Shown here one piece after another: positions 1 through 8,247 of a stretch of DNA of 57,164 bases. Numbering within the stretch: the first letter of the stretch is position 1; each line of letters opens with the position of its first letter. Source of the stretch: an uncultured Bacteroidales bacterium. GTDB lineage: Bacteria > Bacteroidota > Bacteroidia > Bacteroidales > F082. The notes beneath the pieces were generated by a model, which was given only the letters and a program-made list of their open reading frames with translations, did no database searches and had not been told where the DNA came from. The stretch covers positions 1-57,164 of the forward strand of contig ONFF01000024.1 of NCBI GenBank assembly GCA_900317055.1, written 5' to 3'. The translations under genes and the position numbers were made by a program.

Positions 1-1344
1 CCCCACCACCACATTGGGACAATTGATATCGCCGTAGGGATAGGGCGGCGGGTACAAGGCATCCTGGCAAAGAAAGACAAACTCCTTGTCGCTGACTTGA
101 ACGGCATCGGCATATTCTTGAGCCGAAGCCACATCAGCACCCATCACCCGCTCCCACAATAGATAACCTTTGGCATCCGTCCTGAAAATCCAAGGCTTTG
201 GAGCCCCCCACGAACCATCGGGGTTTTCATACAACTGCAAAGCACTTTGCACATCGCCATCCCTCGATTCCGACCATCCAGTAATCGTAAATCCACCATC
301 GTCATTTTGGAAAACTTTACACGCAGCATCATTAAGAGCGCCGCCATAGCATTTGCTCCAGACCACATTACCATCGAAATCAGTTTTCAGAAGCCAAGCA
401 TCATGACTGCGACCGTGATGGGGAAGACCTTGGTTGTAGCCCAAATGATAACCGGCTCCTCCAAGGTCGCCATCATCCGAAGCCGCACAACCCACATAGA
501 GATAGCCGTCTTCAAGCACAATGAAATCGGCAAAAGAATCGTTTTGGGTATAGCCGCCGTAGCATCGGTTATCCAACAAATTGCCTTCAGCATCTAATTT
601 GGCCACCACCCCGAACACAATAGTCGGATACTGGTTGCAACTATAGAGAGAGCCGTATTGTTGCGGGTCGCCGTTAATCAATACTGTATAGGAGCCATCT
701 TCCATTTCCTTGATTTTGCTGACCAATTCATTGTCTTCGGTCCCCAAGGTAACTTCCCATTGCAGGTTGCCGAGGCTGTCCAACTTGAAAATCCAGGCAT
801 CCCATGAACCATAATGATGGCTGATGTCACCGCCGTTCCATGCTACGGTATGACCGCCGACACATCCTCCGTCACTTGTTGCGGTAACTCTCGGTGAATA
901 CCATGAAGTGTACGCTGGGTTCCCTATGACACGCTTCCAAAGCACATTGAACTGTTCATCTATCTTTACGATACATGTATTGGCTTCTTCACCGACAGGG
1001 TCTGTCCCAATCAAATAAAAATGGTTGGGATTTGTCTTGGATTGAGACATTTGGGATATAGTGTTCATTTCCACACACGATTGGTCAACCAGTTCCCCTG
1101 CTTCATTCAGTTTGATAATCCAACCGTTTCGTTGACCAGTGTGTTCACACTCAACGGAAAAGCCTCCATCGTTGTCAATGTTTCCTCCAGCCAAATAACC
1201 ATCTAGAGTTTTGATGATGCAATAGGGATAATCATCGCCCATGCTGCCATAGCCCCATTGCCAGTCGAAACGGACTTGGGCTTGCATCACCCCGCCCGCC
1301 ATAATCAGGAGCACAAGCAGGGTCAAAAATCTTGTTGTTCTCAT
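1..1344 (-). CDS. Secreted propeller-like protein, 3' part beyond window
   Basis: The reading frame is open for 448 codons from the ATG at 1344 to the window edge, so the C-terminus is not visible. The product starts MRTTRFLTLLVLLIMAGG and has a signal peptide ending near VMQAQ. The body repeats a pattern of a DGG or DG turn, a short strand and a statement such as WIIKLNEAG, IFKLDSLG, WLLKTDFDG or IFRTDAKG. This is typical of secreted beta-propeller-like proteins of Bacteroidota that are exported by T9SS. The signal-peptide DNA belongs to the cassette shared with the genes upstream. I infer a C-terminal sorting domain outside the window. No enzymatic motif is seen. Confidence 0.8.
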   Translation of the reverse strand, partial: MRTTRFLTLLVLLIMAGGVMQAQVRFDWQWGYGSMGDDYPYCIIKTLDGYLAGGNIDNDGGFSVECEHTGQRNGWIIKLNEAGELVDQSCVEMNTISQMSQSKTNPNHFYLIGTDPVGEEANTCIVKIDEQFNVLWKRVIGNPAYTSWYSPRVTATSDGGCVGGHTVAWNGGDISHHYGSWDAWIFKLDSLGNLQWEVTLGTEDNELVSKIKEMEDGSYTVLINGDPQQYGSLYSCNQYPTIVFGVVAKLDAEGNLLDNRCYGGYTQNDSFADFIVLEDGYLYVGCAASDDGDLGGAGYHLGYNQGLPHHGRSHDAWLLKTDFDGNVVWSKCYGGALNDAACKVFQNDDGGFTITGWSESRDGDVQSALQLYENPDGSWGAPKPWIFRTDAKGYLLWERVMGADVASAQEYADAVQVSDKEFVFLCQDALYPPPYPYGDINCPNVVVG

Positions 1345-1375
1345 AGTTCTATTGGTTTTTTATTAGTCTTATTTG

Positions 1376-1428
1376 TCCTTTCCCCCCTCTTGAGGGGGTG
1401 CCTGAAAGGCGGGGGAGTCCGTCGTAAT
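1376..1428. repeat. GC-rich palindromic intergenic element
   Basis: Within the 118-base gap between two secreted-protein genes lies a GC-rich element with a short perfect palindrome, CCCCCTCttGAGGGGG-like, followed by a second arm pair (GCCT..AGGC). Its composition differs sharply from the AT-rich surroundings. It resembles dispersed REP-like elements of Bacteroidota, and it could also act as a terminator-like hairpin for the gene at 1463. Confidence 0.4.
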
Positions 1429-1462
1429 CCCGATAGTACGTAAGTACAAATAACGAACAATC

Positions 1463-2332
1463 CTATCTTTTCACCGCCATCCGTGCCACATGCTTTTTCC
1501 CTTCAACATCGGTAATCCTCACCAAATAAACCCCTTCCGCCAAACCAGCCACACTGATTTCATTCGCATCACGCACAGTCTTCACCAACTGGCCAAGGGC
1601 GTTGTAGACCTGCACTTCGGCAGCTTCAACACCATCTATCGTCACTATTTCCATGGCAGGATTAGGATAAACAGAAATCACTTTGTCATTGATTTCTTCG
1701 ACTGAAGTGATAACACATGCGTCGTATTCCGGATTTTGCCAAATGAGTTCCCCGTCTTGATGGAAGCAAAGGGCTCTATAGTAACCTCCACAGAAATAAT
1801 AGGAACCACAGTAGAGCAATCCAAAGTCACTGCCTATACCTTCTATCCATGTTTCCATAGCGTAGGGCTCTCCAATAAAGTCATATTCCAATCCGAACCA
1901 AAACTTTTTCCGGTCAACCCCACCGATTTGCTCTATGCTGATAGAATCAAGAACGAAATAATCTCCATAGCCACAGACCAAAGAATCGCCCACATTGGCA
2001 GTGAAGTCATAGAGCAGTATTTCAGAATTACCATTATAGGTTTCCCATACCTTGCCGTCTTCTTCCCTAAGCAAGGCGGCCAATGTTGGCGTGCCCACAT
2101 CGTTAACAGTTTGCATGACTTTTGTATATCGGACTCCTCCGATGAGCGTGTCGTCTGCTATCCGATGAACTAATGTATTGTAACCTCTTAAGGTTTGAGA
2201 ACTACACACTTGGGCATCAAGCGTATACCATTCGTTACCTTCCTGGATAATCGGTTCATAGTCTTGTGCCTTTGCCACGCCTGCCACAGCCAGCATCAAG
2301 GCAAGCAAAGTGCAAATCTTTAAGTTTTTCAT
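1463..2332 (-). CDS. T9SS type A sorting domain protein
   Basis: A 289-residue secreted protein. Residues 1-22 (MKNLKICTLLALMLAVAGV..) are a signal peptide ending AKAQ. The middle, about residues 25-210, has no family that I recognise; it contains several cysteines and reads like a short beta-rich ectodomain. The last ~75 residues are a Por-type C-terminal sorting domain: VYPNPAMEIVTIDG, then VYNALGQLVKT, then GLAEGVYLVRI and a basic end, KHVARMAVKR. This predicts export through the outer membrane by T9SS and cleavage of the domain. A -7 element lies upstream at 2376-2383, so it probably has its own promoter. Confidence 0.88.
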   Translation of the reverse strand: MKNLKICTLLALMLAVAGVAKAQDYEPIIQEGNEWYTLDAQVCSSQTLRGYNTLVHRIADDTLIGGVRYTKVMQTVNDVGTPTLAALLREEDGKVWETYNGNSEILLYDFTANVGDSLVCGYGDYFVLDSISIEQIGGVDRKKFWFGLEYDFIGEPYAMETWIEGIGSDFGLLYCGSYYFCGGYYRALCFHQDGELIWQNPEYDACVITSVEEINDKVISVYPNPAMEIVTIDGVEAAEVQVYNALGQLVKTVRDANEISVAGLAEGVYLVRITDVEGKKHVARMAVKR

Positions 2333-2375
2333 ATTCTGTTGGTTTTATCTGTTAGTGTTAAACTTTTAATATCTG

Positions 2376-2383
2376 CAAAGGTA
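2376..2383 (-). promoter_or_regulatory. -7 promoter element for the 1463-2332 gene
   Basis: On the minus strand this reads TACCTTTG, a match to the Bacteroidota TAnnTTTG -7 element. It lies 43 bases upstream of the start codon at 2332. I saw no clear -33 partner. Confidence 0.55.
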
Positions 2384-2435
2384 TGCATAAAAAATGCTCG
2401 TCAAAAGGTTTTGTTCCTTTTCGCCTACCACTTTT

Positions 2436-2945
2436 TCAGTTTTCAACGACAAACATCAGGTTGGTATCTGTTCCGAAAGTCACCTCAAACTGGAAATAAT
2501 CGTCGTCGTTTTTTTTGAGGGTGACGGCGTAGGTCTGTCCGATGGTCAACTCATCGAGGGTGAGATCTATATGGCGTCCACATATGCAGTCGCTCCACGG
2601 ATCTTCATATCGGAGAGCGATTATAACGCTCTGTCCCTGCGCATTGATTTCAGGTCGGACGGTGTCCGTGCCGCAAGAGAAAGGGGTGTTGGTAGTGCTG
2701 ATCTTCAACTTTGTCCCTTCAACAGTGGTGACGTAGATCGTGTCGGTATAAGGATAGTCGTTATCGCGCAGATAATCTGCATGCAGAACAACGTCATTGC
2801 ATCCCGAGTAGAAGAAGTCAGTAACTTTGGGCACCTGCGTTTCTTTCTTGTTGCATCCTTCGATGGCAAGAAATCCGATGGTGAAAAGTACTATCAGGCT
2901 GATCAAACCAGTTTTAAAAAATTGAAATGTCTTTTTCATTTTCAT
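2436..2945 (-). CDS. Small lipoprotein, unknown function
   Basis: A 169-residue protein with a lipoprotein signal: MKMKKTFQFFKTGLISLIVL.. and a lipobox-like AIEGC at about residues 27-31 followed by NKKE. The mature part is mostly beta-rich with scattered cysteines (for example DCICGRH) and no family that I recognise. It ends with a strand, LMFVVEN, that lacks a T9SS sorting motif. It is the first gene downstream of the regulator at 3117-4625 and of the paired direct repeats at 3036 and 3101. A second ATG (codon 3) is an equally good start. Confidence 0.75.
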   Translation of the reverse strand: MKMKKTFQFFKTGLISLIVLFTIGFLAIEGCNKKETQVPKVTDFFYSGCNDVVLHADYLRDNDYPYTDTIYVTTVEGTKLKISTTNTPFSCGTDTVRPEINAQGQSVIIALRYEDPWSDCICGRHIDLTLDELTIGQTYAVTLKKNDDDYFQFEVTFGTDTNLMFVVEN

Positions 2946-2991
2946 TTTACTAGATTTTTGAGGTTAATAATCGTGTTGTGTTTTGCAGCAA

Positions 2992-2999
2992 CAAAACTA
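2992..2999 (-). promoter_or_regulatory. -7 element upstream of lipoprotein gene 2436-2945
   Basis: On the minus strand this reads TAGTTTTG within TTATAGTTTTG. The same block occurs upstream of the T9SS operon at 21269-21276. A TTG lies 22 bases farther upstream at both sites. Confidence 0.5.
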
Positions 3000-3035
3000 T
3001 AACAAAATTTCCCAAATAAATCAAGTCCCAAGCCC

Positions 3036-3114
3036 AAGTATAGGTTTTTTCTCGGCTTGAAAAATACAATAATTTGAAAAACAATATATTACAAAAACTG
3101 AAGTACAGATTTTT
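3036..3114 (-). promoter_or_regulatory. Paired direct repeats next to regulator 1 stop codon
   Basis: Two copies of one word on the plus strand: AAGTATAGGTTTTT at 3036 and AAGTACAGATTTTT at 3101, a spacing of 65 bases. The second ends two bases before the stop codon of the regulator gene. The same arrangement occurs at 4673/4729 and 21313/21379. The repeats lie upstream of the promoter of the next gene (2436-2945). I infer an operator pair, possibly for the LuxR-like HTH encoded next door. Confidence 0.55.
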
Positions 3115-3116
3115 GT

Positions 3117-4625
3117 TTAGCCCAACAGGTCGAAAACGGGGCTTTTACCCACCTTTTTGTTGAGGTCGGAGCGGTATTTCATCACCGTATTCTCGCTCAA
3201 GCCCAAAATCTCGGCTTCTTCCTTGATGCGGAATTTGAGAAAGTTGAGTACAAGCAAATCGCGCTCTTGTTCGCTCAAGTCGGGGTAGGTGAATTTCAGT
3301 TTTTCATAAACATCGGGGTATGCCTTGTTGAAGGCTTCCAAGATACCCTCGCGTGAAGGGTCGGCTTTGCCGTAAAGGGTCTTCACTTCCTTCAGCAAAT
3401 CCTCAAAAGTCTTTTCCTTCAATGCAGCTTGTGCCTCGGTCAATTGTTGGCTGAAGGCTTTGCGCTGCTGGTCGAAAGCCTTTTGTTGCTGTTGGTGCTC
3501 TTCGCGGAGGTCGGCTTCGGTTCGTTTGTGGCGCTTGTGGGTGGCCCAAAGCACAAGTCCAAGCGCCAAAATCACCAGCAATATGATGGCTCCTATCAAA
3601 AGGTTCTGTCGCTGTGTTTGTCGCTTTTGCAACAAGGTATCGGCTTCCTGTTTTTCCTGAATGTAGTTGTTGAATAATTCGGTAAGTTCTGATGTTACAG
3701 GCGCGAAGGCTTCTTTTGCGTGAGGATATTGCGCCAAAAGACGGGCATATTCGTTCATCTTTTCGGTATCGCCCAAAGCTTCATAAACCTCGTGCAAATA
3801 CTCTATCGTTTGGGCTTTTGCTGTCATGTCCGAAAGACCTGAATGTTCAAACTTCTCATAAGCCCGATTCAGATACACCAGCGCCGAATCAAACTGTTTC
3901 TCCTCTTTGTAAATCCAACCGATGGTCAATTCAACATCCTGGTTGTCAACTTCACTACAATGCGGAAGCAGCGCTTTCAGGTCGCGGATAACGGGTTTTG
4001 CATCGTGATGAAGCTTGTAGTCGATGATACCTTTCCTTGAAACCGACATCCTGAAATCGAGTTCGGAAGAATCGTTTTCGAAGCATCTTATTGCGCTGTC
4101 ATAGTAATAGCAAGCACTGTCAAAACTATCACAAATGTCGAATCCATAGGCAATCAAAAACAAAGTGCTCCCAAATGATTTGCGCGAGTTCGAGTATTTC
4201 TTATTGATGGCCAAGGCTTGACGATAGAAATAAGAGCTTGCTTCCGGCAACAAGGAAATCGAATATTGGGTCCCCTGGCCCTTATAAGTTCTCTGAAGGA
4301 GATTGATTATATTCCTATCGGGTTTTGTAAGCTGCTCTATTTCAGGAAGATTATCAACAGAAAAGCGTTCCTCTAATAGTCCCAACACTTGGTAGAATTC
4401 TTTGCAACAGGCTACAGTGCTATCCATTTCCCAACAATGCATGGCATTTTGGTAGAGGGTATTGGCCATGTTATATATGGAATCGGCACGAAGGCTGTCG
4501 ATGGCAGTCTCTATGGTGGATGGGTTATTTTGTGAAGTCGTGACGCTCCTCGGCTCTTTAGGATTGCATCTTATCAGCATTGCCATCCCGAACATCAAAA
4601 ACAGTAGGTAAAACAATCGTTTCAT
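3117..4625 (-). CDS. Membrane TPR/LuxR-type HTH regulator (paralogue 1)
   Basis: A 502-residue protein. It starts with a lipoprotein-type signal with a Cys at residue 20 (LIRC). A long helical TPR-like region follows (about 30-335), then a single transmembrane helix (about 342-361, LLIGAIILLVILALGL), a Gln-rich coiled coil (about 367-415) and a C-terminal HTH (about 446-495) with YPDLSEQERDLLVL, FRIKEEAEILGLSENTV and MKYRSDLNKK. The HTH is LuxR/GerE-like. Predicted topology: TPR in the periplasm, HTH in the cytoplasm, so a one-step transmembrane transcription regulator. Three paralogues lie in this window. A -7 element sits five bases before the ATG. A lipobox combined with a DNA-binding domain is unusual; the cysteine may simply sit in an uncleaved signal anchor. 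The ligand is unknown. Confidence 0.85.
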   Translation of the reverse strand: MKRLFYLLFLMFGMAMLIRCNPKEPRSVTTSQNNPSTIETAIDSLRADSIYNMANTLYQNAMHCWEMDSTVACCKEFYQVLGLLEERFSVDNLPEIEQLTKPDRNIINLLQRTYKGQGTQYSISLLPEASSYFYRQALAINKKYSNSRKSFGSTLFLIAYGFDICDSFDSACYYYDSAIRCFENDSSELDFRMSVSRKGIIDYKLHHDAKPVIRDLKALLPHCSEVDNQDVELTIGWIYKEEKQFDSALVYLNRAYEKFEHSGLSDMTAKAQTIEYLHEVYEALGDTEKMNEYARLLAQYPHAKEAFAPVTSELTELFNNYIQEKQEADTLLQKRQTQRQNLLIGAIILLVILALGLVLWATHKRHKRTEADLREEHQQQQKAFDQQRKAFSQQLTEAQAALKEKTFEDLLKEVKTLYGKADPSREGILEAFNKAYPDVYEKLKFTYPDLSEQERDLLVLNFLKFRIKEEAEILGLSENTVMKYRSDLNKKVGKSPVFDLLG

Positions 4626-4630
4626 AGGCG

Positions 4631-4638
4631 CAAAAATA
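4631..4638 (-). promoter_or_regulatory. -7 element 5 bases before regulator 1 start
   Basis: Minus strand TATTTTTG, then CGCCT, then the ATG. This spacing predicts a leader of about zero to two bases. The other three regulator paralogues share the same spacing. Confidence 0.6.
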
Positions 4639-4672
4639 ACAAAAAACCACGAAACATTCTACCTCAAAGGCC

Positions 4673-4742
4673 AAGTACAGATTTTTGCTTCTTACTCACG
4701 CTGATAATCAATGCGTTGCAAGAAAAAAAAGTACAGATTCTT
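4673..4742 (-). promoter_or_regulatory. Paired direct repeats next to regulator 2 stop codon
   Basis: AAGTACAGATTTTT at 4673 and AAGTACAGATTCTT at 4729 on the plus strand, 56 bases apart. The second copy ends at 4742, directly before the stop codon (4744-4746) of regulator 2. The first copy is 48 bases upstream of the start of regulator 1 and 35 bases upstream of its -7 element. The spacing is ten bases shorter than at the other two sites, about one helical turn. Confidence 0.55.
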
Positions 4743-4743
4743 C

Positions 4744-6411
4744 TCAGTCGGTCAGAATGGAAATCGAGTCAAAATCAACTTTTTTGTTGAGCTTGGAGCG
4801 GTATTTTGCCACCGTATTTTCGCTCAAGCCAAGCAGGTCGGCCTCTTCTTTGATACGGAAGCCGAGGAACGACAAAACCACAAGATTGCGCTCCGTCTTG
4901 CTAAGGTCGGGATAGGCCGATTTCATCTTCTCAACACCTTGGGGATAGGCTGCCTCGAAAGCCTCCACGATGCGCTGCATGCGGTCTTTCTGCCCCAATT
5001 GGTAAATTGCGATCACCTGCTGTTGCAGCATATCACGTTGCTGCGTGGTAAGTTGCTCCAACTCCGCTTGCAGTTGGCGCTGCGCCTCGCGAAGACGACG
5101 GGTTTCGTTTTCTTTGTTGCGCCTATAAAAATAGACAAAGACGACCAACAGTAGCATACCGACCAACAGCAAGGCCAATAGCCAATAAAGCCTTCTGCTT
5201 TTCTGTTGATGCAATGTTTCCTGTTGTTGAAGCTCCTCTTGCTTTTCGAATTCCTCCTGCACTTTCACCATGTCTTTCATGTGCTTTTCGGGATGCTCCA
5301 TGGCTTGCATCATATCGGCATAGGCAACAGCCTTTTTCTCGTCGCCCAACGCCTTGCATGCCTCATAAAGATGAACATACAACATGTAGTTTTCAAAAAA
5401 CCTGTCATTGGCTTTGGCCACTTCAATAGCTTGTTCACCATAGAAAATGCAGGAATCGTACTGCTGCTGAATGTAATAGGTGTCAGAGAGTTCCTCGAGC
5501 AACAACTGCTTGACATAACCATAGCCATAATCCGATGTGTCGGTCAAACACGCAAAGCCCGCGTTGATTTCTTCAATGGCCTTGTCAAGAAAACCTTGGC
5601 GTTCCTCTTCCGATGCATAGTAATTCCCGCTTACCCGAAAATTGTAATAACCGGCAATGCTATGATGCGTTTGAGCAATATCATCGGCAAAACCTAAGGC
5701 CTCCGCTTCGAGCAGCGCTTTCTGAAAATAGACCAAACAGCTATCGAATTCCTGAGTGAGAAGATAAGAGAAAGCCAAAGAGGTCGCAGAACTTTCGCGG
5801 TTATAATGGTCACCCATTTTGGCGAAATAGGCATCAGCGAGCCTCAATGGAGGGATGGCCTCAGCAAAGTAAACCGATGAGGTATAAGTCATGCCGAGTT
5901 CAAGATAGATGAAATATTTGAGATTGTCGATCACCGTCTGCTCATCGGTGGGTTTCGGTGAAAAGTCCACCAAACGCTTGTCCACATGACGGCATGCTTC
6001 GATGCTCTTCTGGGCTTGCAACATGGATTTGAGTGCGATCTGTTTCGGCTGCTGCATATTGGCCGACTTGTTTGCCATGAGCCAATAGGTCCAAGCCTCA
6101 TGATACTTGTCGTCACTTCCAATAAACTGGTTACAAGCCACTTGAGACAACGAATCGAGCTCTGCACCAAACCTTTTCTTGTTATTGATAAGCAAAGCAC
6201 GCAACAAGGAATAATGTGCTTGTTCCTGATTTGAAAGGACACTGACATTCAATGTGTCGAGAATTTGCATGGCGTCATCGGGCTTTTGCTGCAAGAAGCA
6301 CTCCACGCGATAGAGCATGTCCTCCTCGGGCGGTGGAGGCGTTACTTGCTTGGAGCAGGCAGCCACCAACACGACAAAAAGCAAAAGCCCTATGGGAAAC
6401 AAACGTTTCAT
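4744..6411 (-). CDS. Membrane TPR/LuxR-type HTH regulator (paralogue 2)
   Basis: I place the start at 6411 (555 residues), not at an upstream in-frame ATG at 6489, because the lipoprotein-type signal MKRLFPIGLLLFVVLVAAC begins here and a -7 promoter element lies only five bases upstream; the longer start would lie upstream of the promoter. The Cys is at residue 19. A long TPR-like helical region follows (about 35-395), then a transmembrane helix (about 408-431, LYWLLALLLVGMLLLVVFVY), a coiled coil rich in Gln/Glu, and a LuxR-like HTH (about 500-545) with YPDLSKTERNLVVL, FRIKEEADLLGLSENTVAKY and RSKLNKK. It is closest to paralogue 1 in the HTH. It lies downstream of a T9SS gene from which a hairpin terminator separates it. 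Confidence 0.86.
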   Translation of the reverse strand: MKRLFPIGLLLFVVLVAACSKQVTPPPPEEDMLYRVECFLQQKPDDAMQILDTLNVSVLSNQEQAHYSLLRALLINNKKRFGAELDSLSQVACNQFIGSDDKYHEAWTYWLMANKSANMQQPKQIALKSMLQAQKSIEACRHVDKRLVDFSPKPTDEQTVIDNLKYFIYLELGMTYTSSVYFAEAIPPLRLADAYFAKMGDHYNRESSATSLAFSYLLTQEFDSCLVYFQKALLEAEALGFADDIAQTHHSIAGYYNFRVSGNYYASEEERQGFLDKAIEEINAGFACLTDTSDYGYGYVKQLLLEELSDTYYIQQQYDSCIFYGEQAIEVAKANDRFFENYMLYVHLYEACKALGDEKKAVAYADMMQAMEHPEKHMKDMVKVQEEFEKQEELQQQETLHQQKSRRLYWLLALLLVGMLLLVVFVYFYRRNKENETRRLREAQRQLQAELEQLTTQQRDMLQQQVIAIYQLGQKDRMQRIVEAFEAAYPQGVEKMKSAYPDLSKTERNLVVLSFLGFRIKEEADLLGLSENTVAKYRSKLNKKVDFDSISILTD

Positions 6412-6416
6412 GGCCG

Positions 6417-6449
6417 CAAAGGTAGCATTTTTTTGGCGATGCCAACAAA
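6417..6449 (-). promoter_or_regulatory. Promoter of regulator 2 (-33/-7), near leaderless
   Basis: Minus strand TTTG (6446-6449), a 21-base spacer, TACCTTTG (6417-6424), CGGCC and then the ATG at 6411. Both elements match the Bacteroidota housekeeping consensus. The -33 element overlaps the U-tract of the terminator just upstream. The whole block is repeated before regulator 3. Confidence 0.7.
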
Positions 6450-6476
6450 AAAGGCCAGCCACTTTCGTGACCAGCC
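6447..6476 (-). terminator. Rho-independent terminator after 6509-8038
   Basis: On the minus strand a 10-bp stem (GGCTGGTCAC with GTGGCTGGCC, including wobble pairs) closes a GAAA tetraloop and is followed by TTTTTT. A related copy lies at 23017-23045. Confidence 0.7.
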
Positions 6477-6508
6477 AACATGCTTTCACTTCATCCCTTG
6501 CGCAATCT

Positions 6509-8038
6509 CTATTCCTTCACCCACTTTCCCGTTTCCGCGAGGGTCGTTGAGCTAGCGGTCCCTGAGCCCATCGAAGGGCCGCCATCCGAAGTATAAACCT
6601 TCCAAACATAAACGCCCTCAACCCAATCCGTTGCATCAATCCCAGTCACGTTCTCCGTAATATCCTGTCTATGAACCAGTCTTCCTTTCACATCATACAC
6701 CTCCACCCAAGCATCCTGCAACCCCGTGCGGATATTCAGCACATCCTTCCCCGGATTAGGATAGGCAACAGCCACGGCAAAGCCAGCATCATGCGCCTCC
6801 TCAATACCAACAATAGTTTCATCCGAAAGCTTGTAGATGGCATGTTGCTGTTCAAATGTATGTCGGTCGTACCCATCTGTCGAGATCAAACAACCGCCAG
6901 AAGGAAGCGCATAAATGCTGTATGGTGTCAGCATTCGCGCTTCATTGTGATAGTAAATCTCCCCTTTGAGGTTCAAGTTTCCGTCAAGCAAGGCCACATA
7001 GAAATTTTCCACGCTTTCAGGATCGCTGCCGCCGTATGCATCCATCATGTTCATTAGGCCGCACATATAAATATCGTCGCCGCGAAAGGCAATGGCCTCA
7101 CACAGGGCCTTTTGGTCATGTTCATCAACAGTATAAGGTCCCATAACGTACTTTGTCTGAGTGAAATCTGGAGTAAACTGGCTCATATATATGTCTTGTC
7201 CTATCTTTGGGTTACCGTTGAAAGCCGGAAAACTGACATTGGATATAAGATAAACCATGTCCGTTTCAGGATGGACGGCAAAAAACTCATAAGTAGGCCT
7301 ATAGATGCCCACCGAATAGATGCAGTGCCTGATGTCAACCACATTAAGGCTATCGTCAAAAATGACACATTCCGAATTGACATCTTTGGCAGTGAGGTCT
7401 TCCATCACAAGGCGGCATCCCGTGTTTCCCTTCTTTGGCGGCAACAAGCTGGTATAAACACGGTTGGTGACATCCGTCCATTGGTGGGTCAACTCACCCG
7501 ACGCGTTGTAGCGCGCTATCACATGCACATTCATGTTGTTATCAAGATATGAACTAGAAACAAACACGCTTCCGTCGTCATTGGGCAGCCATTCAAAATC
7601 CCACCACTGGTCATGAGGGATTTCTTCCGGAATGGGAAACGGGTCAGGGAACTCAAAAGTGGTGAGTTCGAAATCATCCAAGATGGTGACCTTACACACA
7701 ATAGGCCTGTCGGGGCCTTTCACATAATAGAAGCAAGGTTTGCCATCGCTGTTTCTGAAGAATTTGCTTTCCGTGAGGAAGGAACAAGTGTTGTCGTTAA
7801 GATGCCATCTATCCATTTCCAGATCGTTGCCGTCTTCATCCATCCTGATAATGTAGCGGCCATCACCCAACACATTCGCATTGAGCAGCACTTCCCCATT
7901 GTCCCATTGGCAGAAATGGTAGGCGATGATCATGGGCGACTCAAAGATTTCCACGGGTTCAAGTTCCTGCGCTTTCATCGTCACCCCTCCCGCCATCAGC
8001 AGGAGCGCAAGCAGGGTGTAAAATCTTGTTGCTTTCAT
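6509..8038 (-). CDS. T9SS type A sorting domain protein, propeller-like
   Basis: I use the ATG at 8038 (509 residues); nine residues upstream (to 8065) lack signal character. The signal peptide is MKATRFYTLLALLLMAGG.. ending MKAQ. The body has repeated strand-turn units with phrases such as YRPTYEFFAVHPETDMV and LLDGNLNLKGEI, which suggests a beta-propeller-like ectodomain. The C-terminus has the Por sorting domain AYPNPGKDVLNIRTG, VEVYDVKGRLVHRQDI, VEGVYVWKVY and final GKWVKE. Just before the last strand an extra 14-15 residues (GPSMGSGTASSTTLAE) are encoded by a dispersed palindromic repeat at 6542-6580, absent from its paralogues at 8248 and 18181. Confidence 0.88.
   Translation of the reverse strand: MKATRFYTLLALLLMAGGVTMKAQELEPVEIFESPMIIAYHFCQWDNGEVLLNANVLGDGRYIIRMDEDGNDLEMDRWHLNDNTCSFLTESKFFRNSDGKPCFYYVKGPDRPIVCKVTILDDFELTTFEFPDPFPIPEEIPHDQWWDFEWLPNDDGSVFVSSSYLDNNMNVHVIARYNASGELTHQWTDVTNRVYTSLLPPKKGNTGCRLVMEDLTAKDVNSECVIFDDSLNVVDIRHCIYSVGIYRPTYEFFAVHPETDMVYLISNVSFPAFNGNPKIGQDIYMSQFTPDFTQTKYVMGPYTVDEHDQKALCEAIAFRGDDIYMCGLMNMMDAYGGSDPESVENFYVALLDGNLNLKGEIYYHNEARMLTPYSIYALPSGGCLISTDGYDRHTFEQQHAIYKLSDETIVGIEEAHDAGFAVAVAYPNPGKDVLNIRTGLQDAWVEVYDVKGRLVHRQDITENVTGIDATDWVEGVYVWKVYTSDGGPSMGSGTASSTTLAETGKWVKE
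6542..6580. repeat. Dispersed GAGCC..TCGAAGGG repeat inside a CDS
   Basis: Contains GGTCGTTGAGC and GGTCCCTGAGCCCATCGAAG, the two arms of the same element seen whole at 39832-39880. It adds in-frame residues to the sorting domain of the 6509 gene. Confidence 0.65.
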
Positions 8039-8062
8039 TGGGGTTCGGTTTTGAAATTTTCG

Positions 8063-8091
8063 CAAAGTTAATGATAAAGATTACTTGTCAA
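8063..8091 (-). promoter_or_regulatory. Promoter of 6509-8038
   Basis: Minus strand TTG (8089-8091), an 18-base spacer and TAACTTTG (8063-8070), followed by a 24-base leader to the ATG. It shows that this gene can be transcribed apart from the operon upstream. Confidence 0.6.
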
Positions 8092-8147
8092 GAGCTTTTC
8101 ACGGGCAACTCCTGCCTTGTCCATACTTTTTCATGTTGCCAGCTCTT
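8090..8147. other. Two-tier inverted repeat in the 209-base gap
   Basis: The plus strand has AAGAGCT, then GGCAAC, a 25-base interior, then GTTGCC directly followed by AGCTCTT. Both arm pairs are perfect and nested. The interior holds no gene. The element overlaps the -33 side of the promoter of the 8038 gene, so it may be a regulatory structure or operator. The rest of the gap 8039-8247 is AT-rich with no gene. Confidence 0.4.
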
Positions 8148-8247
8148 CAAAATATTGTTTTTCAATGATTTGAAAAATAGCAGTAAAACGGCTTGTCCCT
8201 ATTTTTTTGACAACACGCAATCTGTTTTCATCCCTCCAAAGGTATTT

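Noticed and set aside
6412-6489. Upstream start for regulator 2 adding 26 residues
   Set aside because: The added sequence includes the promoter and terminator block and hides the lipoprotein signal; the same holds for extended starts at 21301, 24852, 29366 and 49012.
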